Below are positions 7,750 to 15,896 of a stretch of 64,000 nt of DNA, piece by piece (the first letter of the stretch is position 1; each line of letters begins with the position of its first letter). A model generated the notes under the pieces. That model made no database searches. It had not been told where the DNA came from and was given only the letters and a program-made list of their open reading frames with translations. This DNA is from Hymenobacter fodinae (lineage in GTDB: Bacteria; Bacteroidota; Bacteroidia; Cytophagales; Hymenobacteraceae). The translations under genes and the position numbers were made by a program. The stretch covers positions 124,001 to 188,000 of the forward strand of contig NZ_SRLA01000004.1 of the NCBI RefSeq assembly GCF_004745825.1. The letters are read 5' to 3'.

Positions 7750-9648
7750 ATGCAGCGAATAGTGCTTTTATGGTTGCTGCTGGCTGCATTCCCCGTCTTC
7801 GGACAGACAAATGAGGAGCAAGCCGAAGTAGAGTTACTTCGACAAGTAGCCACCCAACCCGCCGATACCGGCCGGGTGCGACTGCTGGCCTCACTGTGTT
7901 ACGTTTTGCACGACTCGGCCCCCACCAAAGCCATTCCGTACGGCGAACAAGCTGTTCGCCTAGCTCGTCGGTTACATGATGATCGGGGCTTGTTGCGCAG
8001 CTTGCTAGTGCTCAGCAGCTCGTACGCGAACATTTCTGACGGGCCCCACGCGCTACAGCTGCAACGCCAAGCCCTGGTATTAGCGCGGCGCTTGCACGAT
8101 ACTAATGGCATCGTTCGGAGCTATACGGGCATGGGAGGCGTGCACCATGAGCGCGGCGACACGGCTACTGCCCTGCTTAATTACCACCGCGCCCTCGACC
8201 TGGCCTACCGACCCGGCGTGCAGGTAAGCACCCAGATAATGCTGTTTGGTAACCTGGGCAACCTGTATTTCTACCTCCAGAAGCACCAAGATGGCTTGTT
8301 GTTTACCCGCCGGGCGCTGCAACTGGCCCGTCACACCCACGATGTGGCCGGCGAGTCGTTGTACCTCGCTGAGCTGGGCTCCTATTATTTGCAGTTGAAT
8401 CAGCTTGGCACGGCCGAAGGCCTGTTACGGCAGGCCCTTACTCTGGTACAGCCACTCCATCAGCCCCGGTTTGAGGCGAGCCATTTGCAGCAACTAGCAA
8501 CTGTTCTGTACCGGCAAGGCAACCTCCACGAAGCTGAGGAGCTGACGCTACAGGCAATAGGCCTAGCCCGCCCAATCAAGTACTACGAGCAGGTACTGGA
8601 GGCCTACAGCCTGCTGACTGATATTTACACCAAACGCAAAGAGTATCAGCAAGCCCTCACTTGGCAACAGCGATTCCGTACGCTGAATGATAGCATCAAT
8701 AACCTCTCCCGCCTGCAGGCGCTCACGGCCTTACAGGCCCGGTATGAGACAGCGGAAAAAGAAAATCAGATTCGGTTTCTGACTGAGCGCAGCTATATGG
8801 CGCAGCACCGCAACCGGGAGCTCTGGACGGTGGTAGCCCTGCTTCTGTTGGCACTGGGCGGCATGGGCATCATGTATGGGCAGTTGCGGCGCAGCCGGGC
8901 GGCTCTGGCCGAAAACAATGCTACGTTACAAGAAGCCACACTGGAGCTGCGGCAGTTGGCCGCCTCCAAAGACCGCCTGTATTCCATTGTAGCGCACGAT
9001 TTACGGGGCCCGGTAACCTCTTTTGCTGGGGTGACAGAGTTGATTGATTTTTATCTGCAGCGCGGCGACGAGGAAGGTCTGCGCCGCCTGCCTGACATTG
9101 TGCGGCAAGCAGCCCAAAACCTTAATAGCCTCCTTGACAATCTGTTGAACTGGGCCGTTAGCCAGACCGGTGAGTTGGCTTTTCAGCCCGAGCGGTTGCC
9201 CGTTCTCGACCTGCTCACTGAGCTGGCTGGCCTCTATAGCACGTCGGCTGAAGCCAAGCAAATTACCATTCAGGTCGACTGCGCCCCCACCTTAGCTATC
9301 TGGGCCGATCCGCACATGACGCGTACCATCCTGCGTAACCTCATCAGTAATGCCCTCAAGTTTACGCCCACGGGTGGTACTATTTACCTGAAGGCTGAAG
9401 CCCTTCCCAAAGGGCTTGTGCAGCTAAGCATTACGGATACTGGCCTAGGAATGCCTCCCAACCAAGTAGCAGCTCTACTTGACCCTGCCAGCCTGGTCAT
9501 GCCTACTCATGGTCCTCGTTCGGGCACTGGCCTAGGCCTGTTGCTATGCCGGGCCTTCACGCAACGCCAGGGCGGCACGCTGCAGATTGAAAGCACCGAA
9601 CAGCAGGGCACTACTATTTCGGTTACGCTGCCTAACGCCCAGCGCTGA
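7750..9648 (+). CDS. TPR-containing sensor histidine kinase
   Basis: A 632-residue orphan sensor kinase. Residues 1-19 form a signal peptide ending FGQ. Residues about 35-340 are a run of TPR-like helical hairpins ('GNLGNLYFYLQKHQDGLLF', 'ATVLYRQGNLHEAEELTLQA'), presumably periplasmic. One membrane helix (about 356-377) leads to a coiled coil and a HisKA domain with 'IVAHDLRGPV' (His near 416). The HATPase domain shows the N-box 'LRNLISNALKFTP', 'TDTGLGMP' and 'GTGLGLLLCRAF'. It should autophosphorylate on His in response to a periplasmic signal sensed by the TPRs. No response regulator gene is adjacent, so its partner is unknown. Confidence 0.93.
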   Translation: MQRIVLLWLLLAAFPVFGQTNEEQAEVELLRQVATQPADTGRVRLLASLCYVLHDSAPTKAIPYGEQAVRLARRLHDDRGLLRSLLVLSSSYANISDGPHALQLQRQALVLARRLHDTNGIVRSYTGMGGVHHERGDTATALLNYHRALDLAYRPGVQVSTQIMLFGNLGNLYFYLQKHQDGLLFTRRALQLARHTHDVAGESLYLAELGSYYLQLNQLGTAEGLLRQALTLVQPLHQPRFEASHLQQLATVLYRQGNLHEAEELTLQAIGLARPIKYYEQVLEAYSLLTDIYTKRKEYQQALTWQQRFRTLNDSINNLSRLQALTALQARYETAEKENQIRFLTERSYMAQHRNRELWTVVALLLLALGGMGIMYGQLRRSRAALAENNATLQEATLELRQLAASKDRLYSIVAHDLRGPVTSFAGVTELIDFYLQRGDEEGLRRLPDIVRQAAQNLNSLLDNLLNWAVSQTGELAFQPERLPVLDLLTELAGLYSTSAEAKQITIQVDCAPTLAIWADPHMTRTILRNLISNALKFTPTGGTIYLKAEALPKGLVQLSITDTGLGMPPNQVAALLDPASLVMPTHGPRSGTGLGLLLCRAFTQRQGGTLQIESTEQQGTTISVTLPNAQR

Positions 9649-9714
9649 ACCTAACCGCGCGCATGTGGCGCCATCTTCCGACCTTTGCCGAATTCATCAC
9701 TTGTACTTTCGGCT

Positions 9715-10497
9715 ATGCTTCTTCACTTCCGCGAAATGGGCCAGGGCGCGCCTCTGGTAATTCTCCACGGCTTGTTCGGCAACTCTGACAACTGGCAGAC
9801 GCTGGCTCGGCGCTGGTCAGAAGCGGGCCACCGGGTAATTGTAGCCGATTTGCGTAACCACGGCCGCTCTTTCCACACCCCTGAGCATTCCTACGAGTTG
9901 ATGTCGGAAGACATCCTAGGCCTGTTTAACCACCTGCAGCTTGATGCCGCTACTACTACCCTGCTTGGTCACAGCATGGGCGGCAAAGCCTCCATGCGCT
10001 TCGCCCTCGACCATCCCGAGCGGCTGGCTCGACTGGTGGTGGTAGATATTGCTCCTCGCGCCTCCGACATGGCCCACCAAGACGATATTCTGGCTGGCCT
10101 GAATGCCGTGCCCGTCTCAGCTTTGGAAACCCGGCAACAAGCTGAGGATGCGCTTGCCCAGCATATTCCGCAGCCCAGTGTTCGGCAGTTCTTGCTGAAA
10201 AACCTCTACCGACTAGAAGACAACTCGTTTGCTTGGCGGCAGAATCTGGCTGCCCTCAATGAGCACATGCAGGCCATTGGCGCCGAGATTACCAGCGAGC
10301 AGCCTTTCCTCAAGCCTGCCCTGTTCATTCGCGGCGGCAAGTCTGACTACATTTCCACGGAGGACAAGCTCTACGGAATTCCCGCACTCTTCCCTAATTC
10401 ACAAGTAGAAACTATCGTGAATGCGGGCCATTGGGTCCACGCCGAAGCTCCCGATGCGGTGTTTGGGTTGGTAGATGCCTTCGCCACGCAAGGTTAA
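9715..10497 (+). CDS. alpha/beta hydrolase, YbfF-like esterase
   Basis: A 260-residue alpha/beta hydrolase of the YbfF type. It shows 'VILHGLFGNSDNWQTL', 'VIVADLRNHGRSFHT', the nucleophile elbow in 'LLGHSMGGKASMRFAL', the acid in 'FIRGGKSDYIS' and the His in 'NAGHWVHAEAPDAV'. YbfF homologues hydrolyse short or medium acyl esters and acyl-CoA in vitro. The ATG at 9715 is the natural start; the TTG at 9685 adds a non-conserved tail. TACTTTCG at 9704-9711, a near-match to the -7 element, ends 3 bases before the ATG, so the leader would be absent if it is used. A perfect-stem terminator follows the stop. Confidence 0.9.
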   Translation: MLLHFREMGQGAPLVILHGLFGNSDNWQTLARRWSEAGHRVIVADLRNHGRSFHTPEHSYELMSEDILGLFNHLQLDAATTTLLGHSMGGKASMRFALDHPERLARLVVVDIAPRASDMAHQDDILAGLNAVPVSALETRQQAEDALAQHIPQPSVRQFLLKNLYRLEDNSFAWRQNLAALNEHMQAIGAEITSEQPFLKPALFIRGGKSDYISTEDKLYGIPALFPNSQVETIVNAGHWVHAEAPDAVFGLVDAFATQG

Positions 10498-10518
10498 CTT
10501 CTGGTCAGTAGCGCTAGC

Positions 10519-10560
10519 GCTAAGTACAGGCCTAGCGTAGGCCTGTACTTAGCCTGTTTT
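10519..10560 (+). terminator. hairpin terminator after the YbfF-like gene
   Basis: Arms 10519-10534 and 10538-10553 form a perfect 16-bp stem with a 3-base loop, followed by CTGTTTT. The inner arm bases are AGGCCTA, the window's over-represented motif. Confidence 0.75.
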
Positions 10561-10579
10561 CACTTCTTACTCTTCTGCT

Positions 10580-11284
10580 TTGAAAGGCACGCTGTTTCTC
10601 ATCCCCACCATTCTAGCCGATGATACTGCCGCGCAAGTGCTGCCACCGCAAATAGGACGGCACGTGGCTGCCCTCTCCTATTTCTTGGTGGAGAATGCGC
10701 GCACCGCACGGCGCTTCATTAAAAGTGTCGCTCCCCAGCACGTCATTGAGGAATTACGCATCAGTGTGATTGATAAGGACAGCACGGAGGCTCAGATTCA
10801 GGCGGCCCTCGAGCCAGTGCTTACTGGTCAGGATGCGGGGGTGATTTCGGAGGCGGGCTGCCCCGGCATTGCCGACCCTGGCGCCGAGCTGGCCCGCCGT
10901 GCCCACCAGCTCGGTATACGAGTAGTGCCCTTGGTAGGCCCCTCCTCTCTGTTGCTGGCCCTGATGGCATCGGGTATGAACGGGCAAAGCTTCGCCTTCC
11001 ATGGCTATTTGCCCATTGAGCGGGCCAAGCGCGTAGCAGCACTCAAGAATCTGGAGAAACAAGCGCTGGCGCAGCACCAAACCCAGCTATTCATCGAGAC
11101 GCCCTACCGCAACATGCAGCTACTCGAAGACTTGCTCACGACTTTGCATCCCGGTACTCGCTTATGTATTGCGGCAAGCTTAACCGCCGAGAATGAGTAT
11201 GTGCGCACCGACACAGTAGCTGGCTGGAAGGGTAAGCTACCAGAAATTCATAAGCAGCCAGCTGTCTTCTTAATCGGCAAATAG
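10580..11284 (+). CDS. SAM-dependent methyltransferase, RsmI/tetrapyrrole methylase family
   Basis: A 234-residue protein of the tetrapyrrole-methylase fold, close in pattern to RsmI, which 2'-O-methylates C1402 of 16S rRNA. Visible signatures are 'GTLFLIPTILADD' at the start, 'DAGVISEAGCPGIADPG' and 'VVPLVGPSSLLLALMASG'. It starts with TTG at 10580; no ATG is available near the conserved N-terminus. At 234 residues it is shorter than E. coli RsmI (about 286) and lacks a C-terminal extension, as in a common Bacteroidota variant, so the rRNA target is inferred. It converges on feoB across a bidirectional terminator. Confidence 0.85.
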   Translation: MKGTLFLIPTILADDTAAQVLPPQIGRHVAALSYFLVENARTARRFIKSVAPQHVIEELRISVIDKDSTEAQIQAALEPVLTGQDAGVISEAGCPGIADPGAELARRAHQLGIRVVPLVGPSSLLLALMASGMNGQSFAFHGYLPIERAKRVAALKNLEKQALAQHQTQLFIETPYRNMQLLEDLLTTLHPGTRLCIAASLTAENEYVRTDTVAGWKGKLPEIHKQPAVFLIGK

Positions 11285-11302
11285 CCCCACCAGCATAACA
11301 TC

Positions 11303-11372
11303 AAAAATTCGCAGAGCGCGTACCAACACTAGCCGAAGTGGCCTACGTGTGGTACGCGCTCTGCGAGTTTTT
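11303..11372. terminator. bidirectional terminator between methylase gene and feoB
   Basis: Arms 11310-11325 and 11350-11365 are perfectly complementary over 16 bp, with a 24-base loop. AAAAA precedes and TTTTT follows, so it can serve both converging genes. Confidence 0.75.
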
Positions 11373-11391
11373 GGCCTTCTGGCACTTCCCC

Positions 11392-13575
11392 TTACTTCAT
11401 TAATTGATACACCAGCAGTGCTGAGAAATACGCTAGGCCAGTCATGTACAACAGCTGCATCAGGGGCCACTTCCAGCCCTTGGTTTCGCGGTAGGTGGCA
11501 GCCAGTGTACTCATGCATTGCATGGCAAACACGTAGAACACGAGCAGAGAAAAGGACCGGGCCGGAGTGAAAAAAGGTTGGCCGTTGGCGTCTTTTTCAG
11601 AGGCCAGCTTTTGCTGCACCGTCTGCTGGTCAGCATCCTGGCCTACGCTATAGATGGTCGACATTGTCCCCACAAAAACTTCCCGGGCCGCAAAAGACGT
11701 AAGCAGCGAAATCCCGATTTTCCAGTCGAAGCCCAACGGCCGGATGGCTGGCTCAATCAGATGGCCAAAGTGTCCTGCGTACGAGCTTTCTAGCTTTTCC
11801 GAGGCTATGTGCGAGTCAACCTCAGCCGCGGTGAGGCCTTTTGCTTCTGCTTCCGTCTTAGCCCGCTCTTCCGCCTGCTGCATGGCCTCTGAGGGGCCGT
11901 AAGACGCCAGCACCCACAGCAGAATAGAAATGGCCAGAATAACTTTACCGGCCTGAAAAACGAAGGCTTTGACTTTTTCTACAATGGTGATGCCCACGTT
12001 TTTCCAGCGCGGCCAGCGGTACACCGGAAACTCCATAATGAAGTAACTCCGCTCCTTGGTTTTCATCAGCACTTTCATAGCCCAAGCCGACAAAATAGCC
12101 GCTACAAAGCCAAGCAAATACAGCCCCATCAGAGCAAAGCCGCGCAGGTTGAAGATGCCCAAAATCGGCTGATCTGGTACCACCAACCCAATCAGCACCG
12201 TGTAGACCGGAATTCGGGCTGAGCAGCTCATCAACGGCGTGACGAAGATGGTAATCATCCGGTCTTTCCAGTTCTCAATGGTGCGAGCACTCATGATGGC
12301 TGGCACGGCGCAGGCTACCCCCGAAATCAGAGGTACCACGCTTTTTCCGTTCAAGCCAAATTTGCGCATGATGCGGTCCATCATGAACGTAACTCGTGCC
12401 ATGTAGCCGGTTTCCTCTAGCACAGCAATGAAGGCGAAGAGCAAAGCAATCTGAGGAATGAAGATCAACACACCGCCTAGGCCTGCGAGCACCCCTTCCG
12501 TAAGCAGGTTGATGAGAGGCCCATCAAAATTGCTTTGAATGAGGCTATTGATCCAGGCTACACCCTGGTCAATCAGGTCCATGGGGTAGCTGGCCCAGGC
12601 AAACACCGCCTGAAACATCAAAAACAGGACCCCCAGGAAAATAAGGTACCCCCACACCTTGTGAGTCAATACCTTGTCGAGGCGGTTGCTATATGGCTCG
12701 TTGCGCTGGGTGCGCGTCACCGACACGGTGTTGAGCAATATGTCGTTGATGCTGGCGTAACGGGCAATGGTTTCCTGGGCTTGCTGGGGCGTCGCCTCAA
12801 ACCCATATTCCTGCACCAGTTCCCCGATGTAGGCCCGGTCGTCGGGCGACAAGAAGCCTATCTGGCGGTACTGGTGCGCGTAGTGCAGGGCCAGGTAATC
12901 GTTGTGCAGGTTGAAGTAATAGCGGATCTGCCGGATCATGGGCAGCAGCTCCTCCTCAATCTCGTAGAAGTGCGTAGTGGGCGCATCTAGCATCTGCGCC
13001 ATCACAATCTTGAGGGCCGCAATACCAATGCCTTTGCGAGCATTCATCGGGATAATGGGCACGCCCAATTCCCGCTGCAACGCTGCAATATCAATGTTGA
13101 CGCCGTGCTGGGCCGCCACATCCATCATATTGAGCGCTAGTACTGCCGGCAGGCCTAGGTCAGCTAGTTGGGTAAACAGCAACAGGTTCCGACGCAGGTT
13201 ACTAGCATCGGCCGTTACCACCACAAAGTCGGGGTATTGGTCGCTCGACCGGTCGTAGAGTAGGTCGGTAATTACCTTCTCGTCGAGGCTCTTTGGGTAA
13301 AGCGAGTAAGTGCCGGGCAGGTCGATAATTTCAGCCCGAAGTTGCGGTGTCAGCTGACTAACGCCGGTTTTACGGTCAACGGTAACGCCCGGAAAGTTGC
13401 CAACCTTTTGATTAAGCCCAGTGAGCTGATTAAATAAAGAAGTCTTACCCGAGTTAGGGTTGCCAATCAGCGCAATTCGGGTGAGGGCACCAGGGTGCCG
13501 AGGGGCAGCGGCTTCTAGTATCGCGGCCGATGCGCCCGCGCCGGCTCGACCGGCAACAAATTCCACCCCTGCCAT
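11392..13575 (-). CDS. feoB: ferrous iron transporter B
   Basis: A 727-residue FeoB, the inner-membrane Fe2+ transporter with an N-terminal G domain. G1 is 'GNPNSGKTSLFNQLTG' near residue 38, G3 is 'DLPGTYSLYP', G4 is NMMD. The C-terminal half has paired Gate motifs, including 'GVACAVPAIMSARTI' and 'LMSCSARIPVYTVLIGLV'. The first 35 residues before G1 are Ala/Gly-rich and poorly conserved, so a slightly later start is possible. The gene follows feoA after 9 bases. No feoC is visible. Length is in the usual Bacteroidota range. Confidence 0.96.
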   Translation of the reverse strand: MAGVEFVAGRAGAGASAAILEAAAPRHPGALTRIALIGNPNSGKTSLFNQLTGLNQKVGNFPGVTVDRKTGVSQLTPQLRAEIIDLPGTYSLYPKSLDEKVITDLLYDRSSDQYPDFVVVTADASNLRRNLLLFTQLADLGLPAVLALNMMDVAAQHGVNIDIAALQRELGVPIIPMNARKGIGIAALKIVMAQMLDAPTTHFYEIEEELLPMIRQIRYYFNLHNDYLALHYAHQYRQIGFLSPDDRAYIGELVQEYGFEATPQQAQETIARYASINDILLNTVSVTRTQRNEPYSNRLDKVLTHKVWGYLIFLGVLFLMFQAVFAWASYPMDLIDQGVAWINSLIQSNFDGPLINLLTEGVLAGLGGVLIFIPQIALLFAFIAVLEETGYMARVTFMMDRIMRKFGLNGKSVVPLISGVACAVPAIMSARTIENWKDRMITIFVTPLMSCSARIPVYTVLIGLVVPDQPILGIFNLRGFALMGLYLLGFVAAILSAWAMKVLMKTKERSYFIMEFPVYRWPRWKNVGITIVEKVKAFVFQAGKVILAISILLWVLASYGPSEAMQQAEERAKTEAEAKGLTAAEVDSHIASEKLESSYAGHFGHLIEPAIRPLGFDWKIGISLLTSFAAREVFVGTMSTIYSVGQDADQQTVQQKLASEKDANGQPFFTPARSFSLLVFYVFAMQCMSTLAATYRETKGWKWPLMQLLYMTGLAYFSALLVYQLMK

Positions 13576-13584
13576 TCGCCTAGG

Positions 13585-13848
13585 TTATTTCAAAACAATA
13601 GTTGCTGCCTCGCTCACCCGCAACGACAGCGTGTAATCCTCACTTTCCCCTACTACCACCGTAATGGGGCAGCCAAGTGGGGCCCGGCTGTTGAGCCGCA
13701 CCTGAGTGCCGGGTATGCAGCCCATTTCCAAGAGCTTGAGCGCCATTTCAGGATCTTTCAAGCAGCAGATAGTCCCACTCTCGCCTAAGCGTAAATCTTT
13801 CACGCTACGAGGCATGGCGGGCGAAGCAGTAGTGGGACGGATGGACAC
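13585..13848 (-). CDS. feoA: ferrous iron transport protein A
   Basis: An 87-residue FeoA, a small SH3-like cytoplasmic protein thought to assist FeoB. The core motif 'LKLLEMGCIPGTQVRL' and the tail 'YTLSLRVSEAATIVL' are typical. The first 11 residues are not conserved, and the ATG at residue 12 ('MPRSVKDLRL') is a possible alternative start. It heads the feoAB operon and carries a promoter element 33 bases upstream. Confidence 0.93.
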   Translation of the reverse strand: MSIRPTTASPAMPRSVKDLRLGESGTICCLKDPEMALKLLEMGCIPGTQVRLNSRAPLGCPITVVVGESEDYTLSLRVSEAATIVLK

Positions 13849-13860
13849 GGGCAGGTGGGA

Positions 13861-13888
13861 TTATTTAGATTCTCTTTAAACAAAGGTA
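13861..13888 (-). promoter_or_regulatory. feoAB promoter with AT-rich candidate operator
   Basis: On the reverse strand TACCTTTG (13881-13888) is a perfect -7 element. Just downstream, between it and the feoA start, lies the loosely palindromic TTTAGATTCTCTTTAAA (13864-13880). Its position over the transcription start would suit an iron-responsive repressor, but the site does not match a consensus I can name. Confidence 0.45.
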
Positions 13889-14011
13889 CCACCCTTTTAG
13901 GTTTCGGCCAAAGTCCATAAATGTCTACTTCGGGTGCATAGAAAATCGTCACAATCAACCTTATAACTATTCTTCCAACAAATTGCACAATTATAAATAT
14001 TCTATGAGGTA

Positions 14012-14044
14012 TTGCTTTTAGTGCCCAAAATGATTGTAATTTTG
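14012..14044 (+). promoter_or_regulatory. promoter of the 14067 gene
   Basis: TTGC at 14012-14015 and TAATTTTG at 14037-14044, separated by 21 bases, fit the Bacteroidota -33/-7 pattern. The ATG is 22 bases downstream. Confidence 0.6.
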
Positions 14045-14066
14045 GCATAGTCTTACTTGTCTGTCT

Positions 14067-14969
14067 ATGCTCCAACGCGTACTCTCACTTCTCTTCTTGG
14101 CCTTGCTTCTCCCAGCCTTAGGTTTTGCTCAGGAGAATAAAATATCAGGCCGCATCGTGGACGAAAAGTCCAAAGAGCCCATTCCATTTGCCTCGATAGG
14201 CCTAAGGGAAGAACAAACGGGTGCTCTTACCAACGAGTATGGGTACTTCCAGCTGGCTATGCCAGAGAAGAACCCTCAAGACTCTCTCATAATCAATGCG
14301 TTGGGCTACTTCCGTAAGGCGGTACTCATCAAGCCCGGCATTAAGGTGCAGGATATGATCATCGAGGTTCCGAAGCGTGCCATCGCGCTGAAGGAAGTGA
14401 AGGTGGTGAGCAGCGCCAAAATCAAGAATATGGAAATGGGCTCGAAATCTTCCACTCCGGGAGAGGGAATGATTCAGGGGATGCCCGGCAGCCAGTACGC
14501 CTTCTTCGTAAAGAATGACAAGAACAAAAACCTGGGCAATGTGCGCTCAGTGTCGTTTTACATTGGTGAAAATGGCTTCCCGCGCGAACCATTCCGGGTG
14601 CGCCTGTATAAAGCCGATGGCAACTACAACTCGCCCAATACCGATTTGCTAACCGATAACATTGTGGTATCGGCTCCTAAAGGCGGCGAGTGGTATACCA
14701 TTGATCTGACGCAGTACAATATTGAAGCACCAAAAGAGGGCTTCTTTGTAGCCATGGAATGGATTGTGAGTGGTGACAAGTTTTACACCACCAACTTCAT
14801 GGATAACTACACGCCTTACGGTCAGATTCTGCGTCCTACGTTCGAATTCAAAGAAAGCCGCACCTGGAACTACACCATTGGCCGTGGCTGGAGCCTGATT
14901 ACCCTCGCCAGCAACGGGCAGCGCTACAACGCCATGATTCGGGCCGAGGTTGATATGATTAAAGACTAA
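14067..14969 (+). CDS. carboxypeptidase-regulatory-like domain protein
   Basis: A 300-residue exported protein. Residues 1-21 form a signal peptide ending FAQ. Residues about 25-110 are a CarboxypepD_reg-like beta-sandwich ('KISGRIVDEKSKEPIPFASI', 'GALTNEYGYFQLAMP'), common at the N-terminus of Bacteroidota outer-membrane and surface proteins. Residues about 135-300 form a second, beta-rich region with 'VRSVSFYIGENGFPREPF' and 'GFFVAMEWIVSGDKF', resembling the C-terminal domain of other stand-alone members. There is no TonB-dependent barrel. The function is unknown. It has a clear promoter and ends in a strong terminator. Confidence 0.82.
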   Translation: MLQRVLSLLFLALLLPALGFAQENKISGRIVDEKSKEPIPFASIGLREEQTGALTNEYGYFQLAMPEKNPQDSLIINALGYFRKAVLIKPGIKVQDMIIEVPKRAIALKEVKVVSSAKIKNMEMGSKSSTPGEGMIQGMPGSQYAFFVKNDKNKNLGNVRSVSFYIGENGFPREPFRVRLYKADGNYNSPNTDLLTDNIVVSAPKGGEWYTIDLTQYNIEAPKEGFFVAMEWIVSGDKFYTTNFMDNYTPYGQILRPTFEFKESRTWNYTIGRGWSLITLASNGQRYNAMIRAEVDMIKD

Positions 14970-15016
14970 GTCTTTACCTATATAACTGGAGCAAGCTTGT
15001 GCTAGGCCAGTTTCCC

Positions 15017-15067
15017 GTAAAACCAAATCGGCCGACCCTGTTTAAGGGTCGGCCGATTTGGTTTTAC
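15017..15067. terminator. bidirectional terminator, 23-bp perfect stem
   Basis: Arms 15017-15039 and 15045-15067 are perfectly complementary with a 5-base loop. Outer bases give T-rich and A-rich flanks. It serves the rightward 14067 gene and perhaps the leftward OmpA-like gene. Confidence 0.8.
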
Positions 15068-15145
15068 AGCTACTCTTATGCAGCTCAGCAAAGGCAGCTA
15101 AACAGCTCAGGTGGCCTAGATGACCACGCCGCTTGAGCCGAAGAA

Positions 15146-15796
15146 CTACTTACGCACGGCAATTTCTACCCGGCGGTTTTCCTGGCGGCCAGATGCAGTG
15201 GCATTAGAGGCCACCGGCGCCGATTCGCCAAACGACTCGATGCTCACGTTGGCGGCGTTCATCTGCCCATTGGTAGTCAGCCAATTTTTAACGGCTGCGG
15301 CGCGCTTAGCCGCCAATTCCCGGTTGTATGACTTGTCGCCGCGCGAATCAGCAAAGCCCAGAACGCGCACCTCTTTACCACGGAAACGTTGTGCCACGGA
15401 AGCACTAATTTCAGACAAGGCACGCGTAGCGGAAGGCTTGATTTCAGCTTTATCAGTATCAAATAGAATCTTTTCTTCGATACCATACACGTTGTACTGG
15501 TCGTCGCTGCGTACGGAAACTTCCGGCAGGTCAATCTCTTCCAGCTTCACGTCAGACAGCTTAGCCTTGGTCATGTCCCAGGCATTGCTAACGGCTGCAC
15601 CTGCTTTGTCAGCAGCATTTTCAATTTTGTCGCCGGCCGTACCCGCCGCATCAGCAGCAGTTTCGCCGTTGCGGTACACTACAGCCGTATCGGCAGTGGC
15701 CTCTTGTGGCTGGTCTTTGGTCTCGGGGTTCTTTAGGTCGCCGCAGGCAGTAAGTAGGGCCGTGGCAGCCAGAACAGAGAACAGTTGCTTTTTCAT
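15146..15796 (-). CDS. OmpA-family lipoprotein
   Basis: A 216-residue lipoprotein. The start 'MKKQLFSVLAATALLTACGD' has a clear lipobox (LTAC). A charged, Ala-rich linker (about residues 20-100) is followed by an OmpA C-terminal peptidoglycan-binding domain: 'ILFDTDKAEIKPSA', 'VLGFADSRGDKSYNRELAAK' and the closing 'ENRRVEIAVRK'. It probably tethers the outer membrane to the wall. The ATG at 15796 was preferred to an upstream in-frame one because it begins the signal peptide. Terminator hairpins lie on both sides, so it is probably transcribed alone. Confidence 0.9.
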   Translation of the reverse strand: MKKQLFSVLAATALLTACGDLKNPETKDQPQEATADTAVVYRNGETAADAAGTAGDKIENAADKAGAAVSNAWDMTKAKLSDVKLEEIDLPEVSVRSDDQYNVYGIEEKILFDTDKAEIKPSATRALSEISASVAQRFRGKEVRVLGFADSRGDKSYNRELAAKRAAAVKNWLTTNGQMNAANVSIESFGESAPVASNATASGRQENRRVEIAVRK

Positions 15797-15834
15797 AGAG
15801 AAAAGGGAGAAAAGATGAGTTTTTCGCTTACGCA

Positions 15835-15872
15835 AAAGGGGGCCGAATGGCTAAGCTCATTCGGCCCCCTTT
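15835..15872 (-). terminator. hairpin terminator after the 15897-17315 gene
   Basis: Arms 15835-15849 and 15858-15872 form a perfect 15-bp stem with an 8-base loop. It lies 25 bases past the stop of the leftward hydrolase-like gene and upstream of the OmpA-like gene. The T-run on that strand is short. Confidence 0.65.
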
Positions 15873-15896
15873 GCTGATGTTACGAGATTAAAAAGT

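Noticed and set aside
13800..14075. A 91-codon leftward frame over the feoA start and its promoter
   Set aside because: It overlaps feoA and both divergent promoters and has no family features.
15120..15818. A 232-codon frame antisense to the OmpA-like gene
   Set aside because: The opposite strand has a lipobox and a full OmpA domain; this frame has neither signal nor domain.
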